Source: Amycolatopsis azurea DSM 43854
Lineage (GTDB): Bacteria; Actinomycetota; Actinomycetes; Mycobacteriales; Pseudonocardiaceae
Length of the DNA stretch: 64,000 nt
Direction: 5' to 3'
Assembly (NCBI RefSeq): GCF_001995215.1
Contig: NZ_MUXN01000015.1
Location: forward strand, 62,001 to 126,000
Shown in pieces: positions 27,713-35,247 of the stretch; positions within the stretch are counted from its first letter, which is position 1, and every line of letters begins with the position of its first letter. Below the pieces are notes generated by a model, which was not told where the DNA came from, searched no databases, and worked only from the letters and a program-made list of their open reading frames with translations. A program made the position numbers and the translations under genes.

Positions 27713-27775
27713 CGCCGCTCCCCTTTCTGATGCCCTCACACGAAACCGTCGCGCGCAGTTTCGCATCCCGCCGGG

Positions 27776-28411
27776 TCACGCGCCCGGCGCCTCCCGCAAG
27801 CCCGCCGGATCGGCCGTCCGCAGTGCCTGGATGGTCTGGATGACGTACAGCACGCCCGAATAGACGTACAGGACCGCGCCCCACGCGGTGAAGGCGTACC
27901 CGATCGGCCGGGCGATGGCGGCGATGTCGGAGCCGCCCTGGGTGAGCAGCAGGAAGGGGAAGGCGTACATCAGCACGAAGGTGGCGCCCTTGCCGATGTA
28001 GGTGACCTCCGGCGGGGCGAACCCGCGGCGCCTCAGCAGCAGCACGCAGACGCCCAGCACGGCCTCGCGGACGACCAGCGGGACCACCAGCCACCACGGG
28101 ACGATGTCGCGGATCAGGAACGCGATGAGCGTCGCGAGGATGTAGAGCCGGTCGGCCGCCGGGTCCAGCAGCTGGCCGAGCCGCGACATCTGGTTGAGCC
28201 AGCGGGCGAGCTTGCCGTCGAGCCAGTCGGTGAGGGCGCTGAACACGAGCAGCGCGAGCGCCCAGCCGTCCTCCTTCGGGCCGAGCAGCAGCCACAGGAA
28301 GACCGGCACCCCGGCGAGCCGGAGGATCGAAAGCATGTTGGGAACATTCAGGGCCTGCCGCAGCAGAGAAGGCTCTTCGCTGGTCACGCTCGGTTCGGGG
28401 GGCGTACTCAC
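27776..28411 (-). CDS. pgsA: CDP-alcohol phosphatidyltransferase (PgsA-like)
   Basis: The 211-residue integral membrane enzyme transfers the phosphatidyl group from CDP-diacylglycerol to a polyol, probably glycerol-3-phosphate or an inositol compound. The catalytic signature D-G-x2-A-R-x8-G-x3-D-x3-D is intact in DWLDGKLARW...GQLLDPAADR (about 62-85). About five membrane helices follow. The position next to gcvH/garA corresponds to Rv1822 (PgsA2) of M. tuberculosis. The gene starts 37 bases behind a small hypothetical gene. Which lipid head group is made cannot be told from sequence. Confidence 0.88.
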   Translation of the reverse strand: MSTPPEPSVTSEEPSLLRQALNVPNMLSILRLAGVPVFLWLLLGPKEDGWALALLVFSALTDWLDGKLARWLNQMSRLGQLLDPAADRLYILATLIAFLIRDIVPWWLVVPLVVREAVLGVCVLLLRRRGFAPPEVTYIGKGATFVLMYAFPFLLLTQGGSDIAAIARPIGYAFTAWGAVLYVYSGVLYVIQTIQALRTADPAGLREAPGA

Positions 28412-28448
28412 CCGCTCAGCCTATCCAGCAGCGGCAGGTCCTCCCGCG

Positions 28449-28682
28449 TCAGCTGGCCCGGGTGTGGGTCCAGCCGCGGCGTTGCAGGTCCGCGCTGGTC
28501 AGCGCCACGGGCCTGCCTCGGTGGTCGGTGCCCATCCAGCGCGTGTGGCCGGCGGAGCTCTCGAGGACGTACGGGCGGCCGCCACACCAAACGACGGTGC
28601 ACGGTGCCGTCGGTGGCAGCTCCGTGTTCGCCGGTGCGGTGGCCTGGGGTGACGCGGGATCGGTCTGTTCGTCGGTCTTCAT
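28449..28682 (-). CDS. Hypothetical small protein
   Basis: A 77-residue protein, MKTDEQTDPASPQ..., with a disordered start, then VVWCGGRPYVLES, TRWMGTDHRGRPVALTSADL and the end RRGWTHTRAS. No signal peptide or membrane segment. I do not recognise the family; coding is supported by GC-rich third positions in this frame and by its place 37 bases ahead of pgsA on the same strand. The last residues resemble a short beta-sheet domain, but no role can be given. Confidence 0.5.
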   Translation of the reverse strand: MKTDEQTDPASPQATAPANTELPPTAPCTVVWCGGRPYVLESSAGHTRWMGTDHRGRPVALTSADLQRRGWTHTRAS

Positions 28683-28990
28683 CGCTCTCACGGTTTCGGT
28701 GACGGGGACTGGGACACGCCGGAGCGCTACCTTTGTTTTCGGCAGAACGGGGCCTCGTGTTAACGGTTCGGCGCCGGATTCGTCCGATCGGTTCGCCACG
28801 GCAACGGGGTGTTGTCGTGGCGTGAACGGCATGTTAATCGTCCACAATGGACAGTGCTTTGGCGGTCCTCGCGTACCTCCGCGCGGCCGTCGCGATAACC
28901 TCCCGCGAACCGAACGTGGCTCAATGCCACGACATCGGGCCCGGCCGGGTCAGAATGGGCCGGCCACGACCGGCCGACGAAAGGATCGCC
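28683..28990. other. Divergent promoter region without a gene
   Basis: This 308-base gap lies between divergent genes. It contains an 11-bp hairpin (28795-28821) and some AT-richer DNA around GTTAACGG and ATGTTAATCGTCC. No gene is visible; frames open through it lack a ribosome site. Confidence 0.6.
28795..28821. repeat. Inverted repeat with 11-bp stem in divergent promoter region
   Basis: GCCACGGCAAC pairs with GTTGTCGTGGC (one G-T pair) around GGGGT. It may be an operator or a leader hairpin for either gene. Confidence 0.5.
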
Positions 28991-29500
28991 TTGCCCGTCT
29001 CGACGACCACGGGAACGTGCCGGCGCCTGTTCGCGGTCTGCGCGATCGCCGGAACGCTCGCCGCCTGTTCGGGCGAAGATCCGCCACCGCCTGTCACCTT
29101 GATGTCGGCCTCGCCTCCTCCGTCCCTCTCGGTCATCACCAGCGCGTCGCTGCCACCGCTCCCGTCGCAGACCGCGCCGAGTCCGTCCACCGCCCCGAAA
29201 CCCACCACCCCGCCGAAACCCGCTGAACCGGTACAGGGTTCGTGCGGGACGGTGACCGCGGCGAGCGGGCTGACCCTTCAGGTCCTCAACGGACCCGGGG
29301 TGTCCTGCGCGGACGCGACCGGGATCGTCGGTTCGTTCCACAAGAGGATCGCCGGACGCCAGTCCGCGGGTTCGGACGAACCGGTCAGCGAGACCGTCGA
29401 CGGATGGCTGTGCGTTTCCGGCGCCCCCGCCGCACAAGGCGGCACCAGTTGCAGCAAGGGCGAGCAGAACGTGTTCGCCGCCGTCGTCCCCGTCGAATGA
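28991..29500 (+). CDS. Lipoprotein with two cysteine pairs, hypothetical
   Basis: The 169-residue product starts at TTG 28991 behind GAAAGGA, has a lipoprotein signal with lipobox LAAC (about residue 26), a long Ser/Pro/Lys-rich linker (to about 83), and a globular part holding four cysteines: GSCGTV, VSCADAT, WLCVSG and TSCSKGE. The same four-cysteine layout is found in the next gene, which starts 23 bases later, so the two are probably tandem paralogues. It is anchored on the outer face of the membrane. The family is not known to me. Confidence 0.65.
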   Translation: MPVSTTTGTCRRLFAVCAIAGTLAACSGEDPPPPVTLMSASPPPSLSVITSASLPPLPSQTAPSPSTAPKPTTPPKPAEPVQGSCGTVTAASGLTLQVLNGPGVSCADATGIVGSFHKRIAGRQSAGSDEPVSETVDGWLCVSGAPAAQGGTSCSKGEQNVFAAVVPVE

Positions 29501-29523
29501 CCCATCCCCGAGAAGAAGGGCCC

Positions 29524-29901
29524 ATGAAGACCCTCTCCGCACTTCCCGCCGCGCTCGCCGTCGTCCTGCTGAGCGGTTGCGGCGCCGATCCCGCCCCCGC
29601 GGCCGCGCCGCCGCCGTCCTCCCCCGCCGCCGCGCAGGCTCCCGCCGGAACACCCTGCGGCGAGGTCGCCGGGCTCCAGGGAGCCAAGAACAAGGTCGTG
29701 GCGCGCGGGAAGACCGAATGCACCGAAGCGACGCAGGTACTCACGGACTACTTCGCCAAGCTGACACCGGCCGAAGCCGCGTCACCGCAGGGCCCAGGGC
29801 CGGTGGTGATCGGCGCCTGGACCTGCGGGAGCGGGCCGAACGATCCGGTGACCAGCTGCTCGACCGAGGACGAGCGGCAGATCGACGCCACCCGGAGCTG
29901 A
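29524..29901 (+). CDS. Lipoprotein paralogous to its upstream neighbour, hypothetical
   Basis: The 125-residue product has a signal peptide with lipobox LSGC (about Cys19), a short Ala/Pro linker and four further cysteines in the pattern TPCGEV, TECTEAT, WTCGSG and TSCSTED, matching the preceding protein. GAAGAAGG lies ahead of the ATG. The two genes form a small operon closed by a strong bidirectional hairpin at 29908. Role unknown; the paired cysteines suggest two disulfides in a small extracellular domain. Confidence 0.68.
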   Translation: MKTLSALPAALAVVLLSGCGADPAPAAAPPPSSPAAAQAPAGTPCGEVAGLQGAKNKVVARGKTECTEATQVLTDYFAKLTPAEAASPQGPGPVVIGAWTCGSGPNDPVTSCSTEDERQIDATRS

Positions 29902-29907
29902 GGCCGC

Positions 29908-29938
29908 CCGGCGGCGTCAGTTCTTCTGACGCCGCCGG
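29908..29938. terminator. Bidirectional hairpin terminator, 13-bp arms
   Basis: CCGGCGGCGTCAG and its complement pair around TTCTT, between convergent genes ending at 29901 and 29917. The hairpin overlaps the final codons of the minus-strand gene. Confidence 0.75.
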
Positions 29939-30351
29939 ACCGCGTCCTTCCGGTACAGGACGCCGAGGCCGATCGCCATGCCCAGCAGCGCCAGGCCGAA
30001 AAACCCGGTCACCGACATGCTCCAGATCAGTGACGGCCTCGATCGATAGACGAAGCCGTCGCCGGCGAAGATCTTGTCGCCCTCCTCGGCCTTGTCGCCT
30101 TTGATGCTCCCGCGACCGGTGTGCCCGTCGTCGAACCGCCACTCCCCCGAACAGTAGGGAATCACCCCGCTCATCGGCGCTCCTCCCTCGGCGCATCCCG
30201 AGATCTCGGTGACCGTGACTTCTTCGCCGGCGTTCAGTTCGCTCACGTATTCACCGAAATTCCCCCAGACGAAACACAACAGGAAGATGTACGGGATCCA
30301 GGCCAACAGCATCCGGAAACGAATTCTGTAATTCTGCGGTTTGTCGGGCAC
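29917..30351 (-). CDS. Hypothetical membrane protein, two transmembrane helices
   Basis: A 144-residue protein with a helix at about 14-31 (LLAWIPYIFLLCFVWG), an external domain of about 75 residues containing two cysteines (SGCAEGG, PYCSGEW) that could form a disulfide, and a second helix (about 108-130) followed by a basic end RKDAVRRRQKN. I do not recognise a family. It starts 18 bases behind the larger membrane-protein gene at 30370, so the two are likely one operon. Confidence 0.65.
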   Translation of the reverse strand: MPDKPQNYRIRFRMLLAWIPYIFLLCFVWGNFGEYVSELNAGEEVTVTEISGCAEGGAPMSGVIPYCSGEWRFDDGHTGRGSIKGDKAEEGDKIFAGDGFVYRSRPSLIWSMSVTGFFGLALLGMAIGLGVLYRKDAVRRRQKN

Positions 30352-30369
30352 GAAATTCCTTTCCTCGCA

Positions 30370-31311
30370 TCACTGGAGCGTCAGCAAGACTTCCCGATCG
30401 AGTTTGCCGACGACGAGGTACTTCGGCTGATATCCGGGCGGGACCACGAAACAGACGAGACCCGTGCTGCCGTCGAAGGCGCCCGGGACGCCCGCGCAGT
30501 CCTTGACCCGCCGCGGGGCGCCGTGCTCGTCGGCCGACAGCTCAAGCGCCGTATCGCCCATCCGGGACGCCTCGATCCGCAAGGTGAGGACGTGAAATCC
30601 GCTCAGCCACACCTCGGCGCCTTCCGGCGGTTCCGATCGGCTCTCGAGCACACGCACGGCCGACTCCCCCGACACCGCGGCCTGCCCCTTGCCGATCACC
30701 GGTGGCGGCCCCCAGGCTTCGCGGCGATGCTCCCAAAGGTTCGGCACGGGCTCGGCCGCCTCGCGGTAGGCCGTCGCACCGAAACCGAGCGGTGCCAACA
30801 CGACATAGGCGGCGAAGGCGAAGCCCGCCAGGAACCACAGTGACTTCCGCGCGGTCACCGGCCTCACCGCCGAGAACACCACGACGGCCCCGAGCACCAA
30901 GAGCGCGCCGCCGATCGACATCGCCGCGATCTTTTCCCCCGGATGGTGGACTTCCACGATTCCGGCGGCTCCGCGCACGGACAACACCCTGCCGGTCAGT
31001 GACGAGAGCCGTACGACCACCGGCTCCGCGAGGCCGAACGCCTTGCCCGTCGGCAATTCGAGTGCGCGGCCGTCTTCGGTGACGGCCAGGGTCTCGTAGG
31101 CGACATGCGGGCCGTCCTGCCCCTCGGTGGTCGTGGAATCCGACACGGAAATCACCGCGCGCAGGTCGTGACCGCCCGCCATTCCCTCGGCGGCCCATCT
31201 CCCGACAAAGGCCGCGACAAATCCCGGCACGATTCCGATCACGAACAGAACGACCACGGCGGTCGCCCTCTTCCGGCTTCTTTCAGACAGTTCCGGAAAG
31301 GTCACCAGCAC
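30370..31311 (-). CDS. Hypothetical membrane protein
   Basis: The 313-residue product has a first membrane helix (about 16-35), an external part, two further helices near 130-150 and 158-180, and a C-terminal extracytoplasmic domain of about 125 residues with two cysteines (KDCAGVPG, GLVCFVVPP) that may pair. No enzyme motif. It resembles the general design of the smaller protein after it (helix, external domain, helix) but I see no sequence likeness. The gene is alone with that partner, divergent from the J-domain operon at 31484. Confidence 0.62.
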   Translation of the reverse strand: MLVTFPELSERSRKRATAVVVLFVIGIVPGFVAAFVGRWAAEGMAGGHDLRAVISVSDSTTTEGQDGPHVAYETLAVTEDGRALELPTGKAFGLAEPVVVRLSSLTGRVLSVRGAAGIVEVHHPGEKIAAMSIGGALLVLGAVVVFSAVRPVTARKSLWFLAGFAFAAYVVLAPLGFGATAYREAAEPVPNLWEHRREAWGPPPVIGKGQAAVSGESAVRVLESRSEPPEGAEVWLSGFHVLTLRIEASRMGDTALELSADEHGAPRRVKDCAGVPGAFDGSTGLVCFVVPPGYQPKYLVVGKLDREVLLTLQ

Positions 31312-31463
31312 CCCCTGTTCGACTCTCTTCAGTCTATTTTTCGCAGCGGCGGAACGGCACGGGATTTGTACCTACACCCCTATTTTCGCGACCATTTCTT
31401 CGCCCTCCTCCGCCGACGGCGCGTGCTCGCGGTCACGGCGGGCCCCCTTGCCGGCCGAGGTAA

Positions 31464-31478
31464 GAGTCGTCTAGACTC
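31464..31478. promoter_or_regulatory. Dyad GAGTC-N5-GACTC directly ahead of the J-domain gene
   Basis: The 15-base dyad GAGTCGTCTAGACTC ends five bases before the ATG at 31484. It includes a possible -10 box (TAGACT), so the transcript may be leaderless and the dyad could be an operator for the NrtR-like product of the same operon; that link is inference. Confidence 0.4.
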
Positions 31479-31483
31479 AAACC

Positions 31484-32452
31484 ATGCTCACCAGGGACGA
31501 CGCCGTGACACTGATCGAGAACGCTGTCGATGCGGCCACTCTGTTCGCCCACCACCGCTACCGCGAACTGGCGGCCGCGCTCCACCCTGACCGCAATCCC
31601 GGCGACACCCGGGCACATCAAGCGGCGGCGATCCTCAATCGCCGCTACGACGACTGGAAACGCGCCCGGCGCCAGACGGTCACCACGGCGACGTCGAGCT
31701 ACACCCTCACCGCTCCGCACGCGGTGGGCAGTATCGCGACGACCTACCGGACCACCGGGCCGCATCTGGTCAAACTCGTCCGGAACCCGGCGCTCAACCC
31801 GCTGATCCACGCCGAGTGGGCCACGTTGCGCGCGCTCGACGCCTTCACCGAACGGCACCGGTGGCTGCGGCCCTACTATCCGCGGCTGCTCGACACGTCC
31901 GGCCCGGTGGCGCGCGGCGACCGGGCGTTCAGCGTCCTCGATCCGCTCGTCGACGGGTTCGTCACCCTCGCCGAGATCGGGAAGGCGTTCCCGGACGGGC
32001 TCGACGGCCGCGATTACGCCTGGATGCACCGGCGCCTGCTGCGCGCGGTGGCCGGCGCGCACCGCGCGGGCGTCGTCCACGGCCATCTCACCGCGGACAA
32101 CGTGCTCGTCCATCCCGGACAGCACGGGATCGTCCTGGTCGGCTGGTCGTTCGCCGTCGACACCGGCACGCTCCCGCTGGCGGCGGACAACTCCGCCGAA
32201 TACCCGTCGGAGGTCCACAAGGGACTGTCGATGACCGCGGCCACCGACGTCCACATGCTCCACCGCCTGATGCTTTCCGTTCTGGCGCCCTCGGAAACAC
32301 GCCAACGCGAGTTCGCCAGGTGGTGCACGCAGGACGACCCGGCACAGCGACCCGACGCGGCCGATCTGCTCGACGAGTACGACGACCTGCTCGGCGAGCT
32401 GTACGGCCCCCGCACCTTCCGCCCGTTCATCATCCCCGAGACAGGAGCCTGA
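31484..32452 (+). CDS. J-domain fused to a protein-kinase-like (pseudokinase) domain
   Basis: The 322-residue protein begins with a short J domain (about 1-65) whose HPD motif is intact (LHPDRNPG, His34-Asp36), the element that stimulates Hsp70. Residues 75-310 resemble a protein kinase: Lys97 (HLVKLV) and Glu111 match the VAIK Lys and helix-C Glu, and HGHLTADNVLVHP (199-211) aligns with the catalytic loop. The catalytic Asp is His201 and DFG is replaced by VGW (219-221); Asn206 remains. It is thus probably a pseudokinase that binds but does not transfer phosphate. First gene of a four-gene operon with spacing of two bases or overlaps. Confidence 0.75.
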   Translation: MLTRDDAVTLIENAVDAATLFAHHRYRELAAALHPDRNPGDTRAHQAAAILNRRYDDWKRARRQTVTTATSSYTLTAPHAVGSIATTYRTTGPHLVKLVRNPALNPLIHAEWATLRALDAFTERHRWLRPYYPRLLDTSGPVARGDRAFSVLDPLVDGFVTLAEIGKAFPDGLDGRDYAWMHRRLLRAVAGAHRAGVVHGHLTADNVLVHPGQHGIVLVGWSFAVDTGTLPLAADNSAEYPSEVHKGLSMTAATDVHMLHRLMLSVLAPSETRQREFARWCTQDDPAQRPDAADLLDEYDDLLGELYGPRTFRPFIIPETGA

Positions 32453-32454
32453 CC

Positions 32455-33429
32455 ATGGGACACGGACACTGGGACGACAACGCCTACGCCGCCGCGAAGA
32501 CCTTCCGCGCGGCCAAGGGCGAAGACGACTTCGGCTACAGCGCCGACCTCCGCGCCAAACCCGCGAAAGACTGGAAGGCTGCGGCCGCGCTCGACCCGAA
32601 GAACGCCGTCCGGGAATGCCGGGATTCGGCCGACCACAGCGATTCGACGCCGATCGCGGTGCTGTTCGACGTCACCGGCTCGATGCGCCGGGTACCGCGG
32701 ATCATGCAGGGCAAGCTCGGCAAACTGCACGGCCTGCTGAAGCGCCGGGGGTACCTGGCCGACCCGCAGGTGCTGTTCGGCGCGATCGGCGACGCCGACA
32801 GCGACCGGGTCCCGTTGCAGGTCGGGCAGTTCGAATCGGACAACCGGATGGACGAGCAGCTGCGCACGATCTTCCTCGAAGGCGGTGGTGGCGGGCAGAA
32901 GAGCGAGTCCTACGAACTGGCCGCCTATTTCATGGCCCGGCACGTGGTCACCGACGCGTGGCAGAACCGCGGCCGCAAGGGCTACCTGTTCCTCATCGGC
33001 GACGAGCTGAACAAGCCGGCGCTGGAGGCCCGCCACATCCGCCGGGTGATCGGCGACGACGTGCGGGAGGACATCGACCCCGCGTCGGTGTACCGGGAAC
33101 TGGCCCGCAAGTGGAACGTCTACTTCGTCCTGCCGAACCAGTCCTCGTACTACAACGACCCGGAGATCGGCGAGCACTGGAGCGGCCTGCTCGGCCAGAA
33201 CTTCCTCAAGCTCGACGACCCCGGCGCGGTGTGCGAGCTGATCGCGGCCACGATCGGGCTGGAGGAACGGGTCGTCGACGTCGACCGGGCGCTCGCCGAC
33301 CTCGCGGACGTCGGCTCGGTCGCCGAGAGCGAGGCGGTCGGCAAGGCGCTGGCGACACTGGGCACCAAATCGGTCGTCACCTCGGCGGTGCCCGAGCCGG
33401 GCGGTCCGAACGACGTGGTACTGCGGTGA
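32455..33429 (+). CDS. VWA-domain protein of the J-domain operon
   Basis: The 324-residue soluble protein has a von Willebrand A-like domain starting near residue 66, with the metal-site motif D-V-T-G-S (Asp72-Ser76) in AVLFDVTGSM, a later GGGGGQKSESYELA segment and GYLFLIGDE as a central strand. The first 60 residues (DDNAYAAAKTFRAAKG...) are helical and without known fold. No signal peptide. The ATG at 32455 follows AGGAGCCTGACC and lies two bases behind the J-domain gene stop; its stop overlaps the next start (GTGA). VWA domains with intact metal site usually bind a partner protein; here the likely partners are products of this operon. Confidence 0.8.
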   Translation: MGHGHWDDNAYAAAKTFRAAKGEDDFGYSADLRAKPAKDWKAAAALDPKNAVRECRDSADHSDSTPIAVLFDVTGSMRRVPRIMQGKLGKLHGLLKRRGYLADPQVLFGAIGDADSDRVPLQVGQFESDNRMDEQLRTIFLEGGGGGQKSESYELAAYFMARHVVTDAWQNRGRKGYLFLIGDELNKPALEARHIRRVIGDDVREDIDPASVYRELARKWNVYFVLPNQSSYYNDPEIGEHWSGLLGQNFLKLDDPGAVCELIAATIGLEERVVDVDRALADLADVGSVAESEAVGKALATLGTKSVVTSAVPEPGGPNDVVLR

Positions 33430-34613
33430 GCCTCCTGGACGGACACGTGGTGGTGGTCGGGCTCGGGTTCGGCGACGAGGGCAAGGGGGCCGTGGTCGAC
33501 GCGCTCTGCGCCGCCCGGCCCACCACCGCCGTCGTCCGCTTCAACGGGGGCGCGCAGGCGGCGCACAACGTCGTCGTGGACGGACGCCACCACACCTTCA
33601 GCCAGTTCGGGGCGGGCACGTTCGCCGGCGTGCCCACCCACCTGTCCCGGTTCGTGCTGGTCGAGCCGTTCGCGCTGGCGGCGGAAGCGCGGCGGCTCGA
33701 AGGGATCGGCGTCCGGAATCCGCTTTCGCTGCTGAGCGTGGACGGCCGGGCCCTGCTCACGACGCCGTTCCACATCCACGCCAACCGGGCCAGGGAGGAG
33801 GCCCGCGGCGTGGATCGGCACGGCTCGTGCGGGAAGGGCATCGGCGAGACCGTCTGGTACTCGCTGCTGCCCGGAGCCGTGCCGGGCGAGGTGGTGGAGC
33901 ACCAGGAGGTGATCGGGACGCCGGGGGAAGCGCCCACGGTCGCCGACTGCGCCCGGCCGTCGGTGCTGCGGCGCAAACTGGACGCGCTCGCGCGGTTCTA
34001 CGCGCCGCTCGCCACACCGTCGCACAGCGTGGACGAGCTGGTGGCGCTGTACCGCGATTTCGCGGGCGCGGTGCGGATCACCGACGAGGACGAAACGGGA
34101 CGGCTCGCGGACGCCGGACGGCTGGTTTTCGAGGGAGCGCAGGGGGTTCTCCTCGACCAGCACCACGGCTTCCACCCGCACACGACCTGGTCGACGACCA
34201 CCCCGCACAACGCCCGCGCACTGCTGGGTGCACGTCCGCATGCCGTTCTGGGGGTCACGCGGACCTATCTCACCCGGCACGGCGCGGGGCCGCTTCCCAG
34301 CGAGTCCGCCGCCGTCCTCGCCCGCTTTCCCGAGGTACACAACGAAACCGGCGAGTTCCAGGGCGCCTGGCGGGCGGGCCATCTCGACGAAGCGCTGCTG
34401 GACTACGCGATCGCGGCCTGCGACGGCGTGGACGCGCTCGCGGTGACCCACCTCGACGCGACGGGCTTGCGGGTCGTGAGCGGTGGCGACACCGTCGACC
34501 TGTCGGATCCTCTGGCGTGGTTCGGCGCGAGGCTTCCGGTGGCAGTCGCCGGGTACGGCCCGCGCAGGGCGGGTTACCGCGTCGGCGAGGCAAGGTCGAC
34601 AATCTACGCGTGA
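33426..34613 (+). CDS. Divergent adenylosuccinate synthetase-like enzyme (PurA/PurZ superfamily)
   Basis: The 395-residue protein belongs to the adenylosuccinate synthetase fold but is far from housekeeping PurA. Retained: GFGDEGKG with Asp17 and Lys20 (P-loop-like GTP site), Asp/His pair with His47 in GGAQAAHN (canonical GGNNAGH), FEGAQGVLLD and LTRHGAGPLP (canonical TRVGSGPFP). Changed: the IMP-binding loops, for example HGSCGKGIGE for TTGRGIGP and the shorter length (normal about 430). It may ligate aspartate or another amino acid to a different nucleotide, as the phage relative PurZ does with dGMP. GTG start overlaps the VWA gene; the stop overlaps the NrtR-like gene. Confidence 0.8.
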   Translation: MSLLDGHVVVVGLGFGDEGKGAVVDALCAARPTTAVVRFNGGAQAAHNVVVDGRHHTFSQFGAGTFAGVPTHLSRFVLVEPFALAAEARRLEGIGVRNPLSLLSVDGRALLTTPFHIHANRAREEARGVDRHGSCGKGIGETVWYSLLPGAVPGEVVEHQEVIGTPGEAPTVADCARPSVLRRKLDALARFYAPLATPSHSVDELVALYRDFAGAVRITDEDETGRLADAGRLVFEGAQGVLLDQHHGFHPHTTWSTTTPHNARALLGARPHAVLGVTRTYLTRHGAGPLPSESAAVLARFPEVHNETGEFQGAWRAGHLDEALLDYAIAACDGVDALAVTHLDATGLRVVSGGDTVDLSDPLAWFGARLPVAVAGYGPRRAGYRVGEARSTIYA

Positions 34614-35242
34614 TCGAGTCGACGCCGGTGTCCGTGGACGTGCTCGTGGTGCGGTTCGACCCCGGCACCCGCACGGTGCTGCTAGGAATCGCGCCACGAG
34701 CCGCCGAGCCGTTCGCGGGAGAACTCGCCCTGCCCGGAGTGCTGCTCGGGCTGGGTGAGCGATTGCGGGACGCGGCGGGCCGGGCGGCCGTCACCAAACT
34801 CGGGTTGCCGCCCGACGCGCTCTCGGCGACGGGACAGCTCGCCACGTTCGACGAGCCGAATCGTGACCCCCGGGGCCCGACGCTGTCGGTCGCCTTGTGG
34901 GCCACGACGTCCCCCGCGCTCGACGATCCGGGGAACGTCGTGTGGACGCCGTTGGCCGAAGTGCCGCCGCTGGCGTTCGACCACGACCGGATCGTGGCGG
35001 ACTGCCGTCCGCTGCTGGCCGACAAACTGTGGCGGGACGTCGCGTTCACGGCCGGGCTGCTGGGGCCGATCTTCACCACGGCGCAGGCGCTGGACGCGAC
35101 CGAGGCGCTGACCGGGGACCGCCCCTATCCGGCCAATCTGGGCCGGACGATGGAGCGGGTCCCCGGGTTACGGCGTACGACGGAACACGCGGCCGCCCTC
35201 CCCAAGGGAGGACGGCCGCCGTCCTTGTGGCGCTGGGAGTGA
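34610..35242 (+). CDS. NrtR-like regulator: degenerate Nudix domain plus winged helix
   Basis: The 210-residue protein has a Nudix-like domain (about 5-125) and a C-terminal winged helix (about 130-210, ending GGRPPSLWRWE), the build of NrtR, an ADP-ribose-sensing repressor of NAD genes. FDEPNRDPRG is typical of NrtR. The Nudix box is decayed: GVLLGLGERLRDAAGRAAVTK lacks the REUxEE glutamates in the second half (positions 57-63), so hydrolysis is not expected and ligand sensing is. GTG start overlaps the PurA-like gene by four bases. It is the last gene of the operon and may regulate it. Confidence 0.82.
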   Translation: MIESTPVSVDVLVVRFDPGTRTVLLGIAPRAAEPFAGELALPGVLLGLGERLRDAAGRAAVTKLGLPPDALSATGQLATFDEPNRDPRGPTLSVALWATTSPALDDPGNVVWTPLAEVPPLAFDHDRIVADCRPLLADKLWRDVAFTAGLLGPIFTTAQALDATEALTGDRPYPANLGRTMERVPGLRRTTEHAAALPKGGRPPSLWRWE

Positions 35243-35247
35243 CGAGG

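Noticed and set aside
35191..35217. Terminator hairpin GGCCGCCCTCCC/GGGAGGACGGCC near the end of the NrtR-like gene
   Set aside because: It lies inside coding sequence before the conserved GGRPPSLWRWE end and is probably due to codon use.
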